Positions 26,655-36,079 of a DNA stretch of 64,000 bases are shown here, piece after piece. The stretch's first letter is position 1. Each line of letters begins with the position of its first letter. Source of the stretch: Gillisella terrae (GTDB lineage: Bacteria; Pseudomonadota; Alphaproteobacteria; Rhizobiales; Rhizobiaceae); the NCBI RefSeq assembly GCF_004801395.1, contig NZ_SSOA01000001.1, positions 620,001 through 684,000 on the forward strand, in the 5' to 3' direction. The notes below the pieces were generated by a model. The model made no database searches, had not been told where the DNA came from, and saw only the letters and a program-made list of their open reading frames with translations. A program made the translations under genes and the position numbers.

Positions 26655-26682
26655 GGACACCCCTTACAGCACTGTGCATCGA

Positions 26683-26847
26683 TCAGGCGACGACCACGAC
26701 GCCGGTCACAAATGCGATGATGAAGATCACCAGCACGATGAAGATCAGGATTTTGGCAATTCCTGCCGAGGCACCTGCAACGCCGCGAAAGCCCAGAAGA
26801 CTGGCGGCTGCGGCAATCAATAGAAAAATCAATATCCAATGAAGCAT
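26683..26847 (-). CDS. DUF1328 small membrane protein (YtjA-like)
   Basis: A 54-residue protein almost wholly membrane-embedded: MLHWILIFLLIAAAASLLGF followed by GVAGASAGIAKILIFIVLVI. This two-helix pattern is typical of the DUF1328/YtjA family found in many proteobacteria; function unknown. AAAGGAT lies about eight bases before the ATG on the minus strand. The gene stands alone between repeats and the malonate operon. Confidence 0.88.
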   Translation of the reverse strand: MLHWILIFLLIAAAASLLGFRGVAGASAGIAKILIFIVLVIFIIAFVTGVVVVA

Positions 26848-26951
26848 GGTCCGATCCTTTCTTTTGCTTGGGACCATAACGACCAGAGGGATGTCTTTGT
26901 TCCTACATCTTTGATGTTTCTGAAATAAACGTGCTTTGCCATCATGCATAA

Positions 26952-26981
26952 GCGCCGTGCGGCAGATGAGCCGCACGGCGC
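26952..26981 (-). terminator. terminator of the malonate operon
   Basis: GCGCCGTGCGGC (26952-26963) and GCCGCACGGCGC (26970-26981) form a perfect 12-base stem with a 6-base loop just after the matB stop on the minus strand. Confidence 0.8.
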
Positions 26982-26991
26982 AAAGCTGTTT

Positions 26992-28503
26992 TTAGGATTG
27001 ATACAAATCGGCATAGGTGGTGCGAAGAATGTTTTTCTGCACCTTGCCCATCGTGTTGCGCGGCAAGTCGTCGATAAATATGACGCGCTTGGGTTGTTTG
27101 TAGCGGGCTAAACGGTCTTGAAGGGCGTTTAACACGCCTTTTTCATCCAAGGATGCGCCGGGCTTGAGCACGACAACGGCTGTGACACCTTCGCCGAAAT
27201 CTGGATGGGCAACGCCGATGACGGCGCTCTCGACCACCTCGGGCAACATGTCGATCTCGCTCTCCACTTCCTTTGGATAGATGTTATAGCCGCCTGAAAT
27301 CACCAGATCCTTGCCGCGGCCGACGATGTGGACGTAGCCATTCTCATCCACTTTGCCAAGATCGCCAGTGATGAAAAAGCCGTCGGTTCGAAACTCGCTT
27401 TGGGTTTTTTCCGGCATGCGCCAATAGCCCTGAAATACATTTGGGCCTTTCACTTCGATCATCCCGGTTTCGCCGTCTGCCAATGGCCTGCCGCTTTCAG
27501 GGTCGGTGACGCGCAATGCGACGCCGGGTAAGGGGAAACCAACAGTCCCGGCCACCCGTTCACCGTCATAGGGATTGGAGGTGTTCATATTGGTTTCCGT
27601 CATGCCGTAGCGCTCAAGGATACGATGGCCGGTCATGGCTTCAAACTGGCGATGGGTTTCGGCCAGCAGCGGCGCAGAGCCAGAGATGAACAACCGCATA
27701 TGGGCGGTGGATTGTGGCGTGAGATCCGGGCTTTGCACCAAGCGGACATAGAAGGTGGGAACGCCCATCATGACTGTCGATGTCGGCATCAGGCGCAGCG
27801 CTGTGTCGGCATCGAATTTCGGCAGGAAATACATGGACGCGCCCGAGAGCAGGATGACATTGGATGCCACAAACAGTCCGTGGGTGTGAAAGATCGGCAG
27901 TGCGTGGATAAGCCGATCTGCGCTGGAGAATTTCCAATAATCGCGCAGGGTGGCGGCGTTGGACAGCAGATTGTCGTGGCTTAACATCGCACCCTTTGAG
28001 CGGCCTGTGGTGCCGGAGGTGTAGAGTATCGCCGCAAGATCATTGGCTGCGCGCTCAACGTCTGTGAATGCATCGGGCTGCTGCGCTGCCAGTTCCATCA
28101 GGCTGCCACCACCTTTTTCATCCAGCGTTTCAACGGCAGCATTTTTGGCTGTGGCAATTGGCAAAAGTCCGGACTTGGCGGCTGGAGCACAGACAACCAG
28201 GCTTGGTTCGGCATCGCCAATGAAATACTCGAGTTCCGCCAGTGTATAGGCAGTGTTGAGTGGCAAATAGACCGCACCGGCCCGCACGCAGGCGAGATAG
28301 AGCATCAAGGCTTCCGGGCTTTTCTCAACCTGCACCGCCACGCGATCGCCGGGCTTTACGCCGCTTTTGACAAGGGCAGAGGCCAGGCGGGCGGAGAGGG
28401 TGAGCATATCACCATAGGTCCAGCACTTACCCTCTAAAGTCTCGATAAAGGGCGCGTCTGAACGGATGCCGGCGCAGATGGCATCAAAAAGGTGGTTGCT
28501 CAT
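26992..28503 (-). CDS. matB: malonyl-CoA synthetase MatB
   Basis: A 503-residue adenylate-forming enzyme that activates malonate to malonyl-CoA with ATP and CoA. Motifs: LYTSGTTGRSKGAMLSHDN (phosphate loop), YGMTETNMNTSNPY, GYNIYPKEVES and the catalytic lysine in RNTMGKVQKN. N-terminal LNTAYTLAELEYFIGDAEP fits the malonate-specific group. ATGA overlap with the malonyl-CoA decarboxylase gene and the upstream malonate-type TRAP genes support the assignment over a general acyl-CoA ligase. Confidence 0.9.
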   Translation of the reverse strand: MSNHLFDAICAGIRSDAPFIETLEGKCWTYGDMLTLSARLASALVKSGVKPGDRVAVQVEKSPEALMLYLACVRAGAVYLPLNTAYTLAELEYFIGDAEPSLVVCAPAAKSGLLPIATAKNAAVETLDEKGGGSLMELAAQQPDAFTDVERAANDLAAILYTSGTTGRSKGAMLSHDNLLSNAATLRDYWKFSSADRLIHALPIFHTHGLFVASNVILLSGASMYFLPKFDADTALRLMPTSTVMMGVPTFYVRLVQSPDLTPQSTAHMRLFISGSAPLLAETHRQFEAMTGHRILERYGMTETNMNTSNPYDGERVAGTVGFPLPGVALRVTDPESGRPLADGETGMIEVKGPNVFQGYWRMPEKTQSEFRTDGFFITGDLGKVDENGYVHIVGRGKDLVISGGYNIYPKEVESEIDMLPEVVESAVIGVAHPDFGEGVTAVVVLKPGASLDEKGVLNALQDRLARYKQPKRVIFIDDLPRNTMGKVQKNILRTTYADLYQS

Positions 28504-29933
28504 GCATGAAACTCCTTGCTGCTATTGGTTTTTTGCTCGTCTTTGGCCTGCGTGGCAATCAAGGCTTGCGGCAGAGCAATCAGATTTTTCGGTGCTTTAT
28601 CGGTTGGCACCAGCTTACGAATGGTTTGCGCTGCAACAACCTCGTTGCGGGCTGCAAATGCCTCGTGGTTTGTCTCGATATCATCCAGTTTATAGAGATA
28701 ATTGACCATCAAACCAAAGGATTGCTTTAATGCGCGGGGTGAGCGGTCTGCAAGAAAATTGATGCGCTCAAGGCGCGCACCATTGCCCAAATGGAAGCGG
28801 GCCACAGGGTCGATGACCTTTGCTTCGCTGTTGCGGGCTTTCAAGAAATACCAGGCGGCAGCCATGGTGATGATGGGGCGAATTTGCTCGCACAAAGCGT
28901 CATCATTCCACCATTCCGGCTGGTCCAGCGCTGCCAGTTTGGCTTTGTCGGTGGCGCTGAGGACGTCCGATGCGTCATTGTCGCGCTCTTTTGCAAGCCA
29001 TGCGGCAAAGGCGGGTACCGGCGAAAGTGTTACAAACGTTTCAAGCTTGGGCAGATCCCGCCGCAGGTCTTGCACAACCTGCTTGATCAGAAAATTGCCA
29101 AAGGAAATGCCGCGTAGGCCATCCTGACAATTGGAGATCGAGTAAAACACAGCAGTTGTTGCCTCCTTGGCGTGGATTTCAGCCCGTTCCTCCCGCAACA
29201 GACCGGCGATATTGGCGGGGATTTCCTGCGTCAGTGCCACTTCAACAAAGATCAGCGGATCATCCACCAGTTGCGGGTGGAAAAAGGCAAAGCAGCGGCG
29301 GTCATCTGGCGCAAGTCGCAGGCGCAGTTCATCCCAGCTGCCAATGTGGTGCACAGCTTCATAGCGGATGATTTTTTCGAGGATATTGGCGGGCGTCGAC
29401 CAATTGATGGACCGCAGCATGAGAAAGCCGCGGTTGAACCATGACCCGAACAGATGGGCGAAATCGGCATCCACGGCTTCAAGATCGCGGTCGCTGGCCT
29501 TGATGCCAAGAAGGGCTTCGCGCATACGCACCAGGGATGCCACGCCATTGGGAGCTAGGTTAAATCGCCGGATCAACTCCTGACGGCGTGGCTCGGAGGC
29601 AAAGTGAAGTTCCAGCAAGGCTTTGGGGCTGGGGTTGCTGCGGTAATTGTCAATCGCCTTTTCAAGGCGGTCTGTTTTTGGGCCGAAGCGTGTGAGCAGC
29701 ATATGCATGAAGGCTTTTTGCTGGGCGGCATCCAGCCGCTGCCAGCCGGCCAGAATGTCGGTGGCCAGCGCCATGCCCGAGGCCTCACCCCGGCTGGAAA
29801 GCAAGGTCTCGCAGAGCATTTCCATGGTGCTCAACGGGTTTTCATCTTCATTGCGTGGGCCAAAGGACAGCAGCCGACGGCCCCTATCGGTAATGGCTTG
29901 CAGCATGTCGCCAAAGAAGGATGTGGTGTTCAT
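28500..29933 (-). CDS. matA: malonyl-CoA decarboxylase MatA
   Basis: A 477-residue malonyl-CoA decarboxylase, which converts malonyl-CoA to acetyl-CoA and CO2. Seen are a helical N-terminal domain (residues 1-160) and the catalytic domain with RCFAFFHPQLVDDPLIFVEV, SISNCQDGLRGISFGNFLIK, FVTLSPVPAF and DPVARFHLGNGARLERINF. GGAGC upstream supports start 29933; a longer reading frame upstream overlaps the transporter gene in another frame. It overlaps dctM-like by one base (TGATG) and matB by four, indicating coupled translation. Confidence 0.92.
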   Translation of the reverse strand: MNTTSFFGDMLQAITDRGRRLLSFGPRNEDENPLSTMEMLCETLLSSRGEASGMALATDILAGWQRLDAAQQKAFMHMLLTRFGPKTDRLEKAIDNYRSNPSPKALLELHFASEPRRQELIRRFNLAPNGVASLVRMREALLGIKASDRDLEAVDADFAHLFGSWFNRGFLMLRSINWSTPANILEKIIRYEAVHHIGSWDELRLRLAPDDRRCFAFFHPQLVDDPLIFVEVALTQEIPANIAGLLREERAEIHAKEATTAVFYSISNCQDGLRGISFGNFLIKQVVQDLRRDLPKLETFVTLSPVPAFAAWLAKERDNDASDVLSATDKAKLAALDQPEWWNDDALCEQIRPIITMAAAWYFLKARNSEAKVIDPVARFHLGNGARLERINFLADRSPRALKQSFGLMVNYLYKLDDIETNHEAFAARNEVVAAQTIRKLVPTDKAPKNLIALPQALIATQAKDEQKTNSSKEFHA

Positions 29934-31246
29934 CACATTGCTCCGAGCATATGATTGGGTAGCCATGTCACAATATCGGGAAAGACGCACAAAATGAGGA
30001 TGGCAATGAACATCACGATCACATAGGGCAGAGCACCCCACAAAATATCGCGCGTGGGTATTTTGGGCGCAATGGCATTGATGACGAACAAATTGAGCCC
30101 GATGGGTGGCGTAATCAGCCCGACTTCCATGTTGATCGTGAGAATAATGGCAAACCAATAGGGATCAAAACCTGCTTGCGTCACAATCGGGAACAGCATG
30201 GGCGCTGTCATGACAATGACGGCAACGGGCGGCAGGAACATGCCGCAGATCAGCAGGAAGACGTTGATGATCAGCATCAAAACCCAGCGGTTTACTTCAA
30301 GATCGGCGATAAAGGTTGCCACCGACTGAGTGATGTAAAGCGATGATAGTGCAAAGGCGAACAATTCTGCAGACGCCATGATCATCATGATCATCACGCT
30401 CTCGCGCATGGCCGAGGAAAAAATCTGGGCAACGGGTTTGATGCGAAACAGCCGATAGGCAATGATAACGACAGCGAGCGTGAGAAAGGCACCAGCACCT
30501 GCCGCCTCCGATGGCGTTGCCACGCCGCCGTAGAGCACATAGAGCGTTCCGGCAATGATCAGCAAAAAGGGCAGAATGCGCGGCAGAGACGCCATTCGTT
30601 GTTTTAACGTGTAGCGAATGCCACCGGCATCAAACACATAGCCTTTGCGCTTGCAGTCAATCACGGCCCAGATCATGAACATGATTGTCAGCATGATACC
30701 GGGAATGACGCCTGCCATAAACAGGCGGCCAATGGAGGATTCGGTGGCGATGCCATAGACAATCAGCGTCACCGATGGCGGTATCAAAATACCAAGCGTG
30801 CCGCCTGCGGCGATGGAGCCGGTGGCAACCGAATTGGGGTAACCCCGATTGAGCATTTCGGGAATGCCCATTTTGCCAATGGCGGCGCAGGTGGCGGGGG
30901 AAGAGCCGGTCATGCCGGAAAAAATCGCACAGGCACCGATATTGGAGAGAACCAGACCGCCCGGCACCCGGTTTAACCAACGATCCAGCGCGGTATAGAG
31001 ATCCGATCCCGCAGGTGATGAGGCAACGGCGGCCCCCATGAGCACAAACATCGGAATAGAAACATAGGCCAGATTGGCAATGCCGGAGAACATGGTGTCG
31101 CCCAGCACATAGAAAATATCAAAACCGCTTTGGAAAAACAGCGCAGAAACAGCGGCAAGGCCAAGCGCAAACGCAATGGGCATGCCCGTGCCCAGCAGCA
31201 CAAACAACGCAAAGATCATCAGCAATCCGGCAGCAGTTGGGCTCAT
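29933..31246 (-). CDS. TRAP transporter large permease (DctM family), probably malonate
   Basis: A 437-residue, about 12-helix DctM-type permease: GMPIAFALGLAAVSALFF, PMFVLMGAAVASSPAGSD, GMTGSSPATCAAIGKMGIPE, GGTLGILIPPSVTLIVYGI and MEVGLITPPIGLNLFVINAI. GGAG precedes ATG 31246; the frame continues upstream but without start signals. It forms the sodium-coupled channel together with the small permease before it. Operon position with matAB gives malonate or a related dicarboxylate as substrate. Confidence 0.9.
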   Translation of the reverse strand: MSPTAAGLLMIFALFVLLGTGMPIAFALGLAAVSALFFQSGFDIFYVLGDTMFSGIANLAYVSIPMFVLMGAAVASSPAGSDLYTALDRWLNRVPGGLVLSNIGACAIFSGMTGSSPATCAAIGKMGIPEMLNRGYPNSVATGSIAAGGTLGILIPPSVTLIVYGIATESSIGRLFMAGVIPGIMLTIMFMIWAVIDCKRKGYVFDAGGIRYTLKQRMASLPRILPFLLIIAGTLYVLYGGVATPSEAAGAGAFLTLAVVIIAYRLFRIKPVAQIFSSAMRESVMIMMIMASAELFAFALSSLYITQSVATFIADLEVNRWVLMLIINVFLLICGMFLPPVAVIVMTAPMLFPIVTQAGFDPYWFAIILTINMEVGLITPPIGLNLFVINAIAPKIPTRDILWGALPYVIVMFIAILILCVFPDIVTWLPNHMLGAM

Positions 31247-31788
31247 TGCGGCATCTCCTTCAGAGCGGAATGTGGATCTTCGGACGCATTGGAGGTGTCT
31301 TGCGGCTGATGGGTGAGAAGCGACAGGATTTGTGCGGTATATTGCAGGCTCAAAAGGCCAAAGCCGATGGGCAAAGAAAGCAGGGGAATCCAGAGCGGCG
31401 GTGCCCAGACGCTGGAGTGTTTCCAATTACCGGCCCAGGCATCGTGAAACTGAAACCAGCCCGCCAGCAGCATGATCACACAAAACAACAAACCCAAAAG
31501 GCTGCCAATCAGTTTCAGCCCGCGTCGGGTCGATGCGCTGACCATCAATTCAACCACATCGACACCAACATGGCCGCCTTTGAGCAGCACATAGGGTGCG
31601 CCGAGAAACATGGCGGCGGTGGCTGCGAACACCACAAAATCGGTTTGCCAGATCGTGGGAAGATTGAACGCATAGCGCAGTAAAATCATCTGACAGACGA
31701 CCAGCATGGACGCAATCAAAAGTGCTGTTGCAATGAAAGCAAACAGGCGGGATATTTGGCTGATTGTCCAAATATAGGCCTTTACCAT
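31243..31788 (-). CDS. TRAP transporter small permease (DctQ family)
   Basis: About 181 residues with four membrane helices (RLFAFIATALLIASMLVVCQ, TDFVVFAATAAMFLGAPYVL, LIGSLLGLLFCVIMLLAGWF, PLLSLPIGFGLLSLQY), the DctQ pattern. Start 31788 (MVKAYIW) has a GGGAA seven bases upstream; an ATG at 31860 overlapping the receptor stop is an alternative. It overlaps the large permease by four bases (ATGA). Confidence 0.87.
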   Translation of the reverse strand: MVKAYIWTISQISRLFAFIATALLIASMLVVCQMILLRYAFNLPTIWQTDFVVFAATAAMFLGAPYVLLKGGHVGVDVVELMVSASTRRGLKLIGSLLGLLFCVIMLLAGWFQFHDAWAGNWKHSSVWAPPLWIPLLSLPIGFGLLSLQYTAQILSLLTHQPQDTSNASEDPHSALKEMPQ

Positions 31789-31856
31789 CTTGATATTCCC
31801 CAATTTTTGCCGTGAGGGTGCGGCATTGCCTCCGCAGCCCTCGATGCTTTGGTCGA

Positions 31857-32861
31857 TCATTTTACGGCGAGTGCTTCATCAATCAGCTTGGCACCGCCTG
31901 GCACTTTCTCGGCGAAGTTTTTGTAAGAGGTTTTCTTGGCAATCTCGAGCCAGGCATCATAATCGGCCTTGGTCATTTCAACGACCTCCACGCCTGCCTT
32001 CTTATAGGCATCAATCATCACCTGATCGCCTTTGCGCACTTCCTTGTCGAAGAATTCTTCAGCCTTTTTGCCCGCAGCCAGAATGGCTTTTTGCTGGTCC
32101 GGTGTCAGCTTGTCGAAGGTCTTCTTGGAAACCAGAACGGGCTCATACATGAACCACAGCGCGTTCTCTCCGGGTGCTGTGAGGCACTTGGCCTGTTCAA
32201 ACAGCCGGTAAGAGACGAAGCTGGCAGAGGATGTGTTGGCCGCATCCAGTACGCCGGTTTGCATGCCGGTGTAAATTTCTGAAGACGGCATGGACGAAAT
32301 GGAGGCACCAGCACCCACCAGCATCTCTTCAAAAGCAGGGCCTGCTGCGCGTATGGTTTGTCCCTTTATGGTTTCAGGCGAGGTGATGCAGCCCTTTTTG
32401 GAGGCAAAAGCCCCCGAAAGCCAGGCGTCAGAGATCACGATAGCCCCTTGCTTTTCAATGATCTTCTTGATGTCTGTCATAAAGGGCGAGGTGTTGAGGC
32501 GTTTGGCACGGTCAAAATTGCCGACAAGGCCGGGCATCAAGGTTGCCGAAAACTCGGGATTGCGGCCCGAGGCGTAATCCAGTGGAAAAGAGGTCATATC
32601 CAGAAGGCCACGGGTGAGGGCGTTCCATTGGTCGTTGGGTTTGTAAAGCGAAGACCCCGGAAACACCTGAATGGTCAGCCCGACATTGGCGGCCGCAACA
32701 TCGCGGGCGATAAGTTGAACCATCTCATCGCGGATGTCGCCTTTTCCCCCCGGAAATTGGTGGGACGCTTTCAACACTGTGTCCGCATGGGCGCTCCACG
32801 CTGCAACGGTGCTTATGGCGGTCAGCGCGCCGACTTTCAGTATCTGTCTGATTTTTTTCAT
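31857..32861 (-). CDS. TRAP transporter periplasmic binding protein (DctP family)
   Basis: A 334-residue receptor with a Sec signal (MKKIRQILKVGALTAI to AHA) and DctP pattern: LKASHQFPGGKGDIRDEMVQ, PGSSLYKPNDQWNALTRGLL, GQTIRAAGPAFEEMLVGAGA, and PSSEIYTGMQTGVLDAANT. GGAGGAAAAC gives a strong ribosome site for 32861. It is the first gene of the operon and is divergent from a GntR regulator, with a TTGTATACAA site between. Ligand inferred to be malonate. Confidence 0.9.
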   Translation of the reverse strand: MKKIRQILKVGALTAISTVAAWSAHADTVLKASHQFPGGKGDIRDEMVQLIARDVAAANVGLTIQVFPGSSLYKPNDQWNALTRGLLDMTSFPLDYASGRNPEFSATLMPGLVGNFDRAKRLNTSPFMTDIKKIIEKQGAIVISDAWLSGAFASKKGCITSPETIKGQTIRAAGPAFEEMLVGAGASISSMPSSEIYTGMQTGVLDAANTSSASFVSYRLFEQAKCLTAPGENALWFMYEPVLVSKKTFDKLTPDQQKAILAAGKKAEEFFDKEVRKGDQVMIDAYKKAGVEVVEMTKADYDAWLEIAKKTSYKNFAEKVPGGAKLIDEALAVK

Positions 32862-32938
32862 GTTTTCCTCCCTTTGTTCCAGCCTCCCCGCCGGATTTTT
32901 ATCATGATGCCCCTGTCTTGCACGCAATGTCAATAATG

Positions 32939-32948
32939 TTGTATACAA
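32939..32948. promoter_or_regulatory. TTGTATACAA operator between TRAP-mat operon and GntR gene
   Basis: A perfect 10-base palindrome lies 78 bases before the receptor gene and 31 bases before the GntR gene; a related half site, ATTGTACGC, follows at 32960. From memory, rhizobial MatR is reported to bind a palindrome of this TTGTATACAA type, which would make this the MatR site. Confidence 0.7.
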
Positions 32949-32978
32949 GATTTTTGATATTGTACGCAGAGATCCGCC

Positions 32979-33650
32979 ATGTCTTCAAACACTTTCCACA
33001 AGCTCCGGGATGAAATTGAAAACGGTATCGTGGCGGGGGAATTTGTGCCGGGCGAGCGGTTGGATGAAGTGCAGCTTGCGTCTCGCTTTGGCGTTTCGCG
33101 CACGCCGATCCGTGAAGCATTAATGCAGTTAAGTGCGATTGGCATGGTAGAGATCCGGCCCCGGCGCGGGGCAGTGGTGGTTGATCTTGGACCGCAATAT
33201 GTCTTTGAAATGTTTGATGTGATGGCCGAGCTTGAGGGTATGGCAGGCGCACACGCCGCACGCCGCCACACCAGCGCAGATCGGATCGCGCTTCTGGACG
33301 CGCATGCGCGGTGTGAGCGGGCTTGCCTACAGGAAGACACCGACGATTATTACTATGAAAACGAGGTGTTTCACCATGCGATTTATGAGGCTTGCCATAG
33401 CGGTTTTTTGAAAGATCAATGCGTGCTGTTGCATCGGCGTCTTCGGCCTTATCGCCGTTTGCAACTGCGTGTTCGCAATCGCATGAAAACGTCCTTGCGG
33501 GAGCATGGTGAAATTGTTGCCGCCATTCTTGATGGCGACGCCGAAAAAGCCCGTCACGTGTTGCGTGACCATATCGCGGTGCAGGGAGATCGGTTTGGCG
33601 ATCTGGTGTCCAATATAAAGCGGATGAAGCGTGCGGATCGCGATGCTTGA
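32979..33650 (+). CDS. GntR/FCD-family regulator of malonate genes (MatR-like)
   Basis: A 223-residue regulator: winged helix (KLRDEIENGIVAGEFVPGER, LASRFGVSRTPIREALMQLS) and FCD domain (MFDVMAELEGMAGAHAARRH, NEVFHHAIYEACHSGFLKDQ). Divergent position from the TRAP-matAB operon and the palindrome between them fit MatR, which represses malonate genes until malonate is present. Gene identity is by context; the fold is clear. Confidence 0.87.
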   Translation: MSSNTFHKLRDEIENGIVAGEFVPGERLDEVQLASRFGVSRTPIREALMQLSAIGMVEIRPRRGAVVVDLGPQYVFEMFDVMAELEGMAGAHAARRHTSADRIALLDAHARCERACLQEDTDDYYYENEVFHHAIYEACHSGFLKDQCVLLHRRLRPYRRLQLRVRNRMKTSLREHGEIVAAILDGDAEKARHVLRDHIAVQGDRFGDLVSNIKRMKRADRDA

Positions 33651-33663
33651 ACCTGGCTCTGCT

Positions 33664-33692
33664 GCCGCCTGATCTTTGAAAGATAAGGCGGC
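33664..33692. terminator. hairpin between GntR and CobW genes
   Basis: GCCGCCT (33664-33670) pairs with AGGCGGC (33686-33692), with ATCTTT/AAAGAT pairing inside. The two flanking genes are convergent, so it may serve both. Confidence 0.65.
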
Positions 33693-33728
33693 GGCCTTGG
33701 TAAAGCGTGTGTCGCTTGGTCCCCTTGA

Positions 33729-34943
33729 TCAGGCTGTTGCCATCTGCGGTGCTGCCCATTCCGCGAAGGGGTCTTTCATATTGCGCCAGGCAGCGGGCGT
33801 GAAGCTCGATTCGGGCACCAGACATACATCCAATTTTGCACGGATCTCGGCTTCATTCATCGGGTCGGCACCAATAAACACCAGTTCCTGGCGACGATCT
33901 CCCCAGATCGGATCGAGATAAGGGGCCATGGCCCGCATGAAGCCGGGATCTTGTGGCCATTGCTGCTTTGGCACCGAGGCCCACCACAGACCCATGCGGC
34001 CTGTGCGCACCAAGGGGCCAGCCTGGCTCATTTCGCCAACATGGTGGGGGCGGGTGGCCAGCCAGAAAAAGCCCTTTGCACGGATAACGCCCGGCCATGC
34101 GCTATCAATAAACGCCTGAAACTTCATGGGATCAAAAGGACGGCGGGCTCTATAGACAAAGGAGCGAATGCCGTATTCTTCGGTTTCCGGCACGTGATCT
34201 TTAAAGCCGTGCAGTTCTTTAAACCACAGCGGATGGGTTTCGGCGCGGGCAAAGTCAAAGCGGTTGGTGCCAAGCACCTGCCTTGGTTCAACATGGCCGA
34301 AATCCGTTTCGATAATATGGGCATCGGGGTTAAGGCCAACGACAATCTTGCGGGCGGCATCGAGCTTTTCAGCGCCGGCGATGCTGGCTTTGTTGAGCAC
34401 AACGACATCGGCAAATTCGATTTGCTCGACCAGCAGATCCACCAGCGTGCGGTTGTCTTCATCGCCCGCCGTTTCACCGCGGTCTGCCAGAAAATCGGTG
34501 GAGCTGTAATCATTGAGAAGATTGGCGGCGTCCACCACCGTCACCATCGTATCCAGACGGGCAATATCGTTGAGGCTTTGGCCATCTTCATCGCGAAAAT
34601 CAAAGGTGGTGGCAATCGGCAGCGGCTCGGCAATGCCGGTGGCCTCAATCAAAAGGTAGTCGAATTTGTTGGAAGCGGCCAGCTGGCGCACTTCTGTCAG
34701 CAAATCCTCGCGCAGCGTGCAGCAAATGCAGCCATTGCTCATTTCCACCAATTGCTCATCGGTACGCGATAGGTTTGCGCCGCCATCGCGCACGAGGGCC
34801 GCATCAATATTCACCTCGCTCATGTCATTGACAATCACCGCCACGCGCAAGCCATCGCGATTGCCAAGAATGTGGTTGAGCAGGGTGGTTTTACCGGCAC
34901 CCAGAAAGCCGGAAAGAACGGTGACTGGAAGTCTCTGCGTCAT
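33729..34943 (-). CDS. CobW-family GTPase, probable zinc metallochaperone
   Basis: A 404-residue G3E GTPase: Walker [16 protein letters not shown], metal-binding [12 protein letters not shown], guanine-specificity segment VVLNKASI and a C-terminal CobW domain with [19 protein letters not shown]. The Zur-type palindrome 14 bases upstream of the start and the znu genes next door indicate a role in zinc supply under starvation (the ZigA/ZagA group) rather than cobalamin synthesis. It is transcribed alone, in the same direction as znuA but behind the znuA terminator. Confidence 0.87.
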   Translation of the reverse strand: MTQRLPVTVLSGFLGAGKTTLLNHILGNRDGLRVAVIVNDMSEVNIDAALVRDGGANLSRTDEQLVEMSNGCICCTLREDLLTEVRQLAASNKFDYLLIEATGIAEPLPIATTFDFRDEDGQSLNDIARLDTMVTVVDAANLLNDYSSTDFLADRGETAGDEDNRTLVDLLVEQIEFADVVVLNKASIAGAEKLDAARKIVVGLNPDAHIIETDFGHVEPRQVLGTNRFDFARAETHPLWFKELHGFKDHVPETEEYGIRSFVYRARRPFDPMKFQAFIDSAWPGVIRAKGFFWLATRPHHVGEMSQAGPLVRTGRMGLWWASVPKQQWPQDPGFMRAMAPYLDPIWGDRRQELVFIGADPMNEAEIRAKLDVCLVPESSFTPAAWRNMKDPFAEWAAPQMATA

Positions 34944-34956
34944 TTCTCACTCCTTA

Positions 34957-34973
34957 ATGTAATAACATTACAT
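34957..34973. promoter_or_regulatory. Zur box of the CobW-type gene
   Basis: ATGTAATAACATTACAT has TGTAAT/ATTACA arms around three bases. It is exactly the reverse complement of the site at 36080-36096 and lies 14-30 bases before the CobW gene start, so Zur bound with zinc would block it. Confidence 0.85.
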
Positions 34974-34983
34974 TTGTCGACCT

Positions 34984-35009
34984 TAAAAAGGCGGATGTCT
35001 GCATCCGCC
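34984..35009 (-). terminator. terminator of znuA
   Basis: GGCGGATG/CATCCGCC (34990-34997 and 35002-35009) with a run of T on the minus strand immediately after, 17 bases past the znuA stop. Confidence 0.88.
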
Positions 35010-35025
35010 GTTTTTGAACTTGGTA

Positions 35026-36045
35026 TCAGCCCTTGAGGCAGGTGCTGATGGCGTTTGCCATATTGGTCATCAGAGCCGGATATAGGTCTGGCCCATCCTT
35101 CAAATCGGTGCCGAGGGGATCAAGCACGCCGGTGCGGGCCTTGGTGCCTTCTGCCACCACAGAAATCAGCTTTGGGGTAAACTGCGGTTCGGCAAACACG
35201 CAGGTGGCTCCCAACTCTTTGACCTTGGCGTGAATTTCGGCCACACGCTTGGCACCGGGGGCGGTTTCCGGGCTGACGGTAATGGAGCCCGCAACGGTGA
35301 TCTTATAGTGATGCTCAAAATACTGATAACCATCATGAAAGACGATGAACGGTTTGCCGCGCACCGGAGCCAGTTGGGCTGCAAGCTTCTTGTCCAGTGC
35401 ATCAACGCTGGCGTCGAAGGCCGCCAGATTTTTGGCATATAGGGCCGCATTGGCAGCATCTTGCTGGCTTAATGTGTCGGCGACCGTTTTCGCCATGGCT
35501 TTCGCATTGTTCGGATCAAGCCAGATATGCATGTCAAAGGCTTCGTCATGCTCGTGATGCTCGTCATGTGCCTGCTCATCATGTGCCTGCGCGTCATGGG
35601 CATGTTCATCATGGGCGTGGTCTGCATCGTGGTGCTCGCCGCCCTCGGCGGCATCATGATCTTCATCATGCATATGTGGCTCAAATGTTCCGCCTTGACG
35701 TGTTGGCAGAAGTTTTACGCCCTTGGCATGTTCCATCTCGACCACTTTGGCTTTGCCCGCCAAAGCATCCAAAGGCTTATCCAGAAACGCTTCCAACCCC
35801 GGTCCAATCCAGAAAACCACATCTGCGTGTTGCAATGCTTCGGCTTTCGATGGTTTGAGGCTATAATTATGGGGAGAACCAGCACCCTCCACCAGCAATT
35901 CAGGTGTACCCGCACCTTGCATGATGGCGGCTACAATCGAGTTGAGAGGTTTGATCGAGGTCACGACATTGGGGGAAGCAAAGGCAGAGCCACACGCCAA
36001 AAAACTGCTCATAAAACCGAGGTAAGCAAGGTGCTTTGCGCGCAT
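35026..36045 (-). CDS. znuA: zinc ABC importer binding protein ZnuA
   Basis: A 339-residue cluster A-I metal receptor. Signal peptide MRAKHLAYLGFMSSFLACGS then VVTSIKPLNSIVAAIMQG. Zinc ligands are likely the histidines in GSPHNYSLKP, the one before IWLDPNNAKAMA and the one in FHDGYQYFEHHYK. A long His/Asp/Glu-rich loop (about residues 122-172, many AHDE units) is the usual zinc-capturing loop. AGGAG supports start 36045; an ATG 36 bases upstream is less likely. The Zur box lies 35 bases upstream, shared with znuC. Confidence 0.93.
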   Translation of the reverse strand: MRAKHLAYLGFMSSFLACGSAFASPNVVTSIKPLNSIVAAIMQGAGTPELLVEGAGSPHNYSLKPSKAEALQHADVVFWIGPGLEAFLDKPLDALAGKAKVVEMEHAKGVKLLPTRQGGTFEPHMHDEDHDAAEGGEHHDADHAHDEHAHDAQAHDEQAHDEHHEHDEAFDMHIWLDPNNAKAMAKTVADTLSQQDAANAALYAKNLAAFDASVDALDKKLAAQLAPVRGKPFIVFHDGYQYFEHHYKITVAGSITVSPETAPGAKRVAEIHAKVKELGATCVFAEPQFTPKLISVVAEGTKARTGVLDPLGTDLKDGPDLYPALMTNMANAISTCLKG

Positions 36046-36079
36046 GATGATCTCCTGTATGTCATGTCCCGTGATGCCC

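Noticed and set aside
33729..34943. Cobalamin synthesis role for the CobW-family gene
   Set aside because: No cob genes are nearby, and a Zur box identical to that of znuA lies right before the gene.
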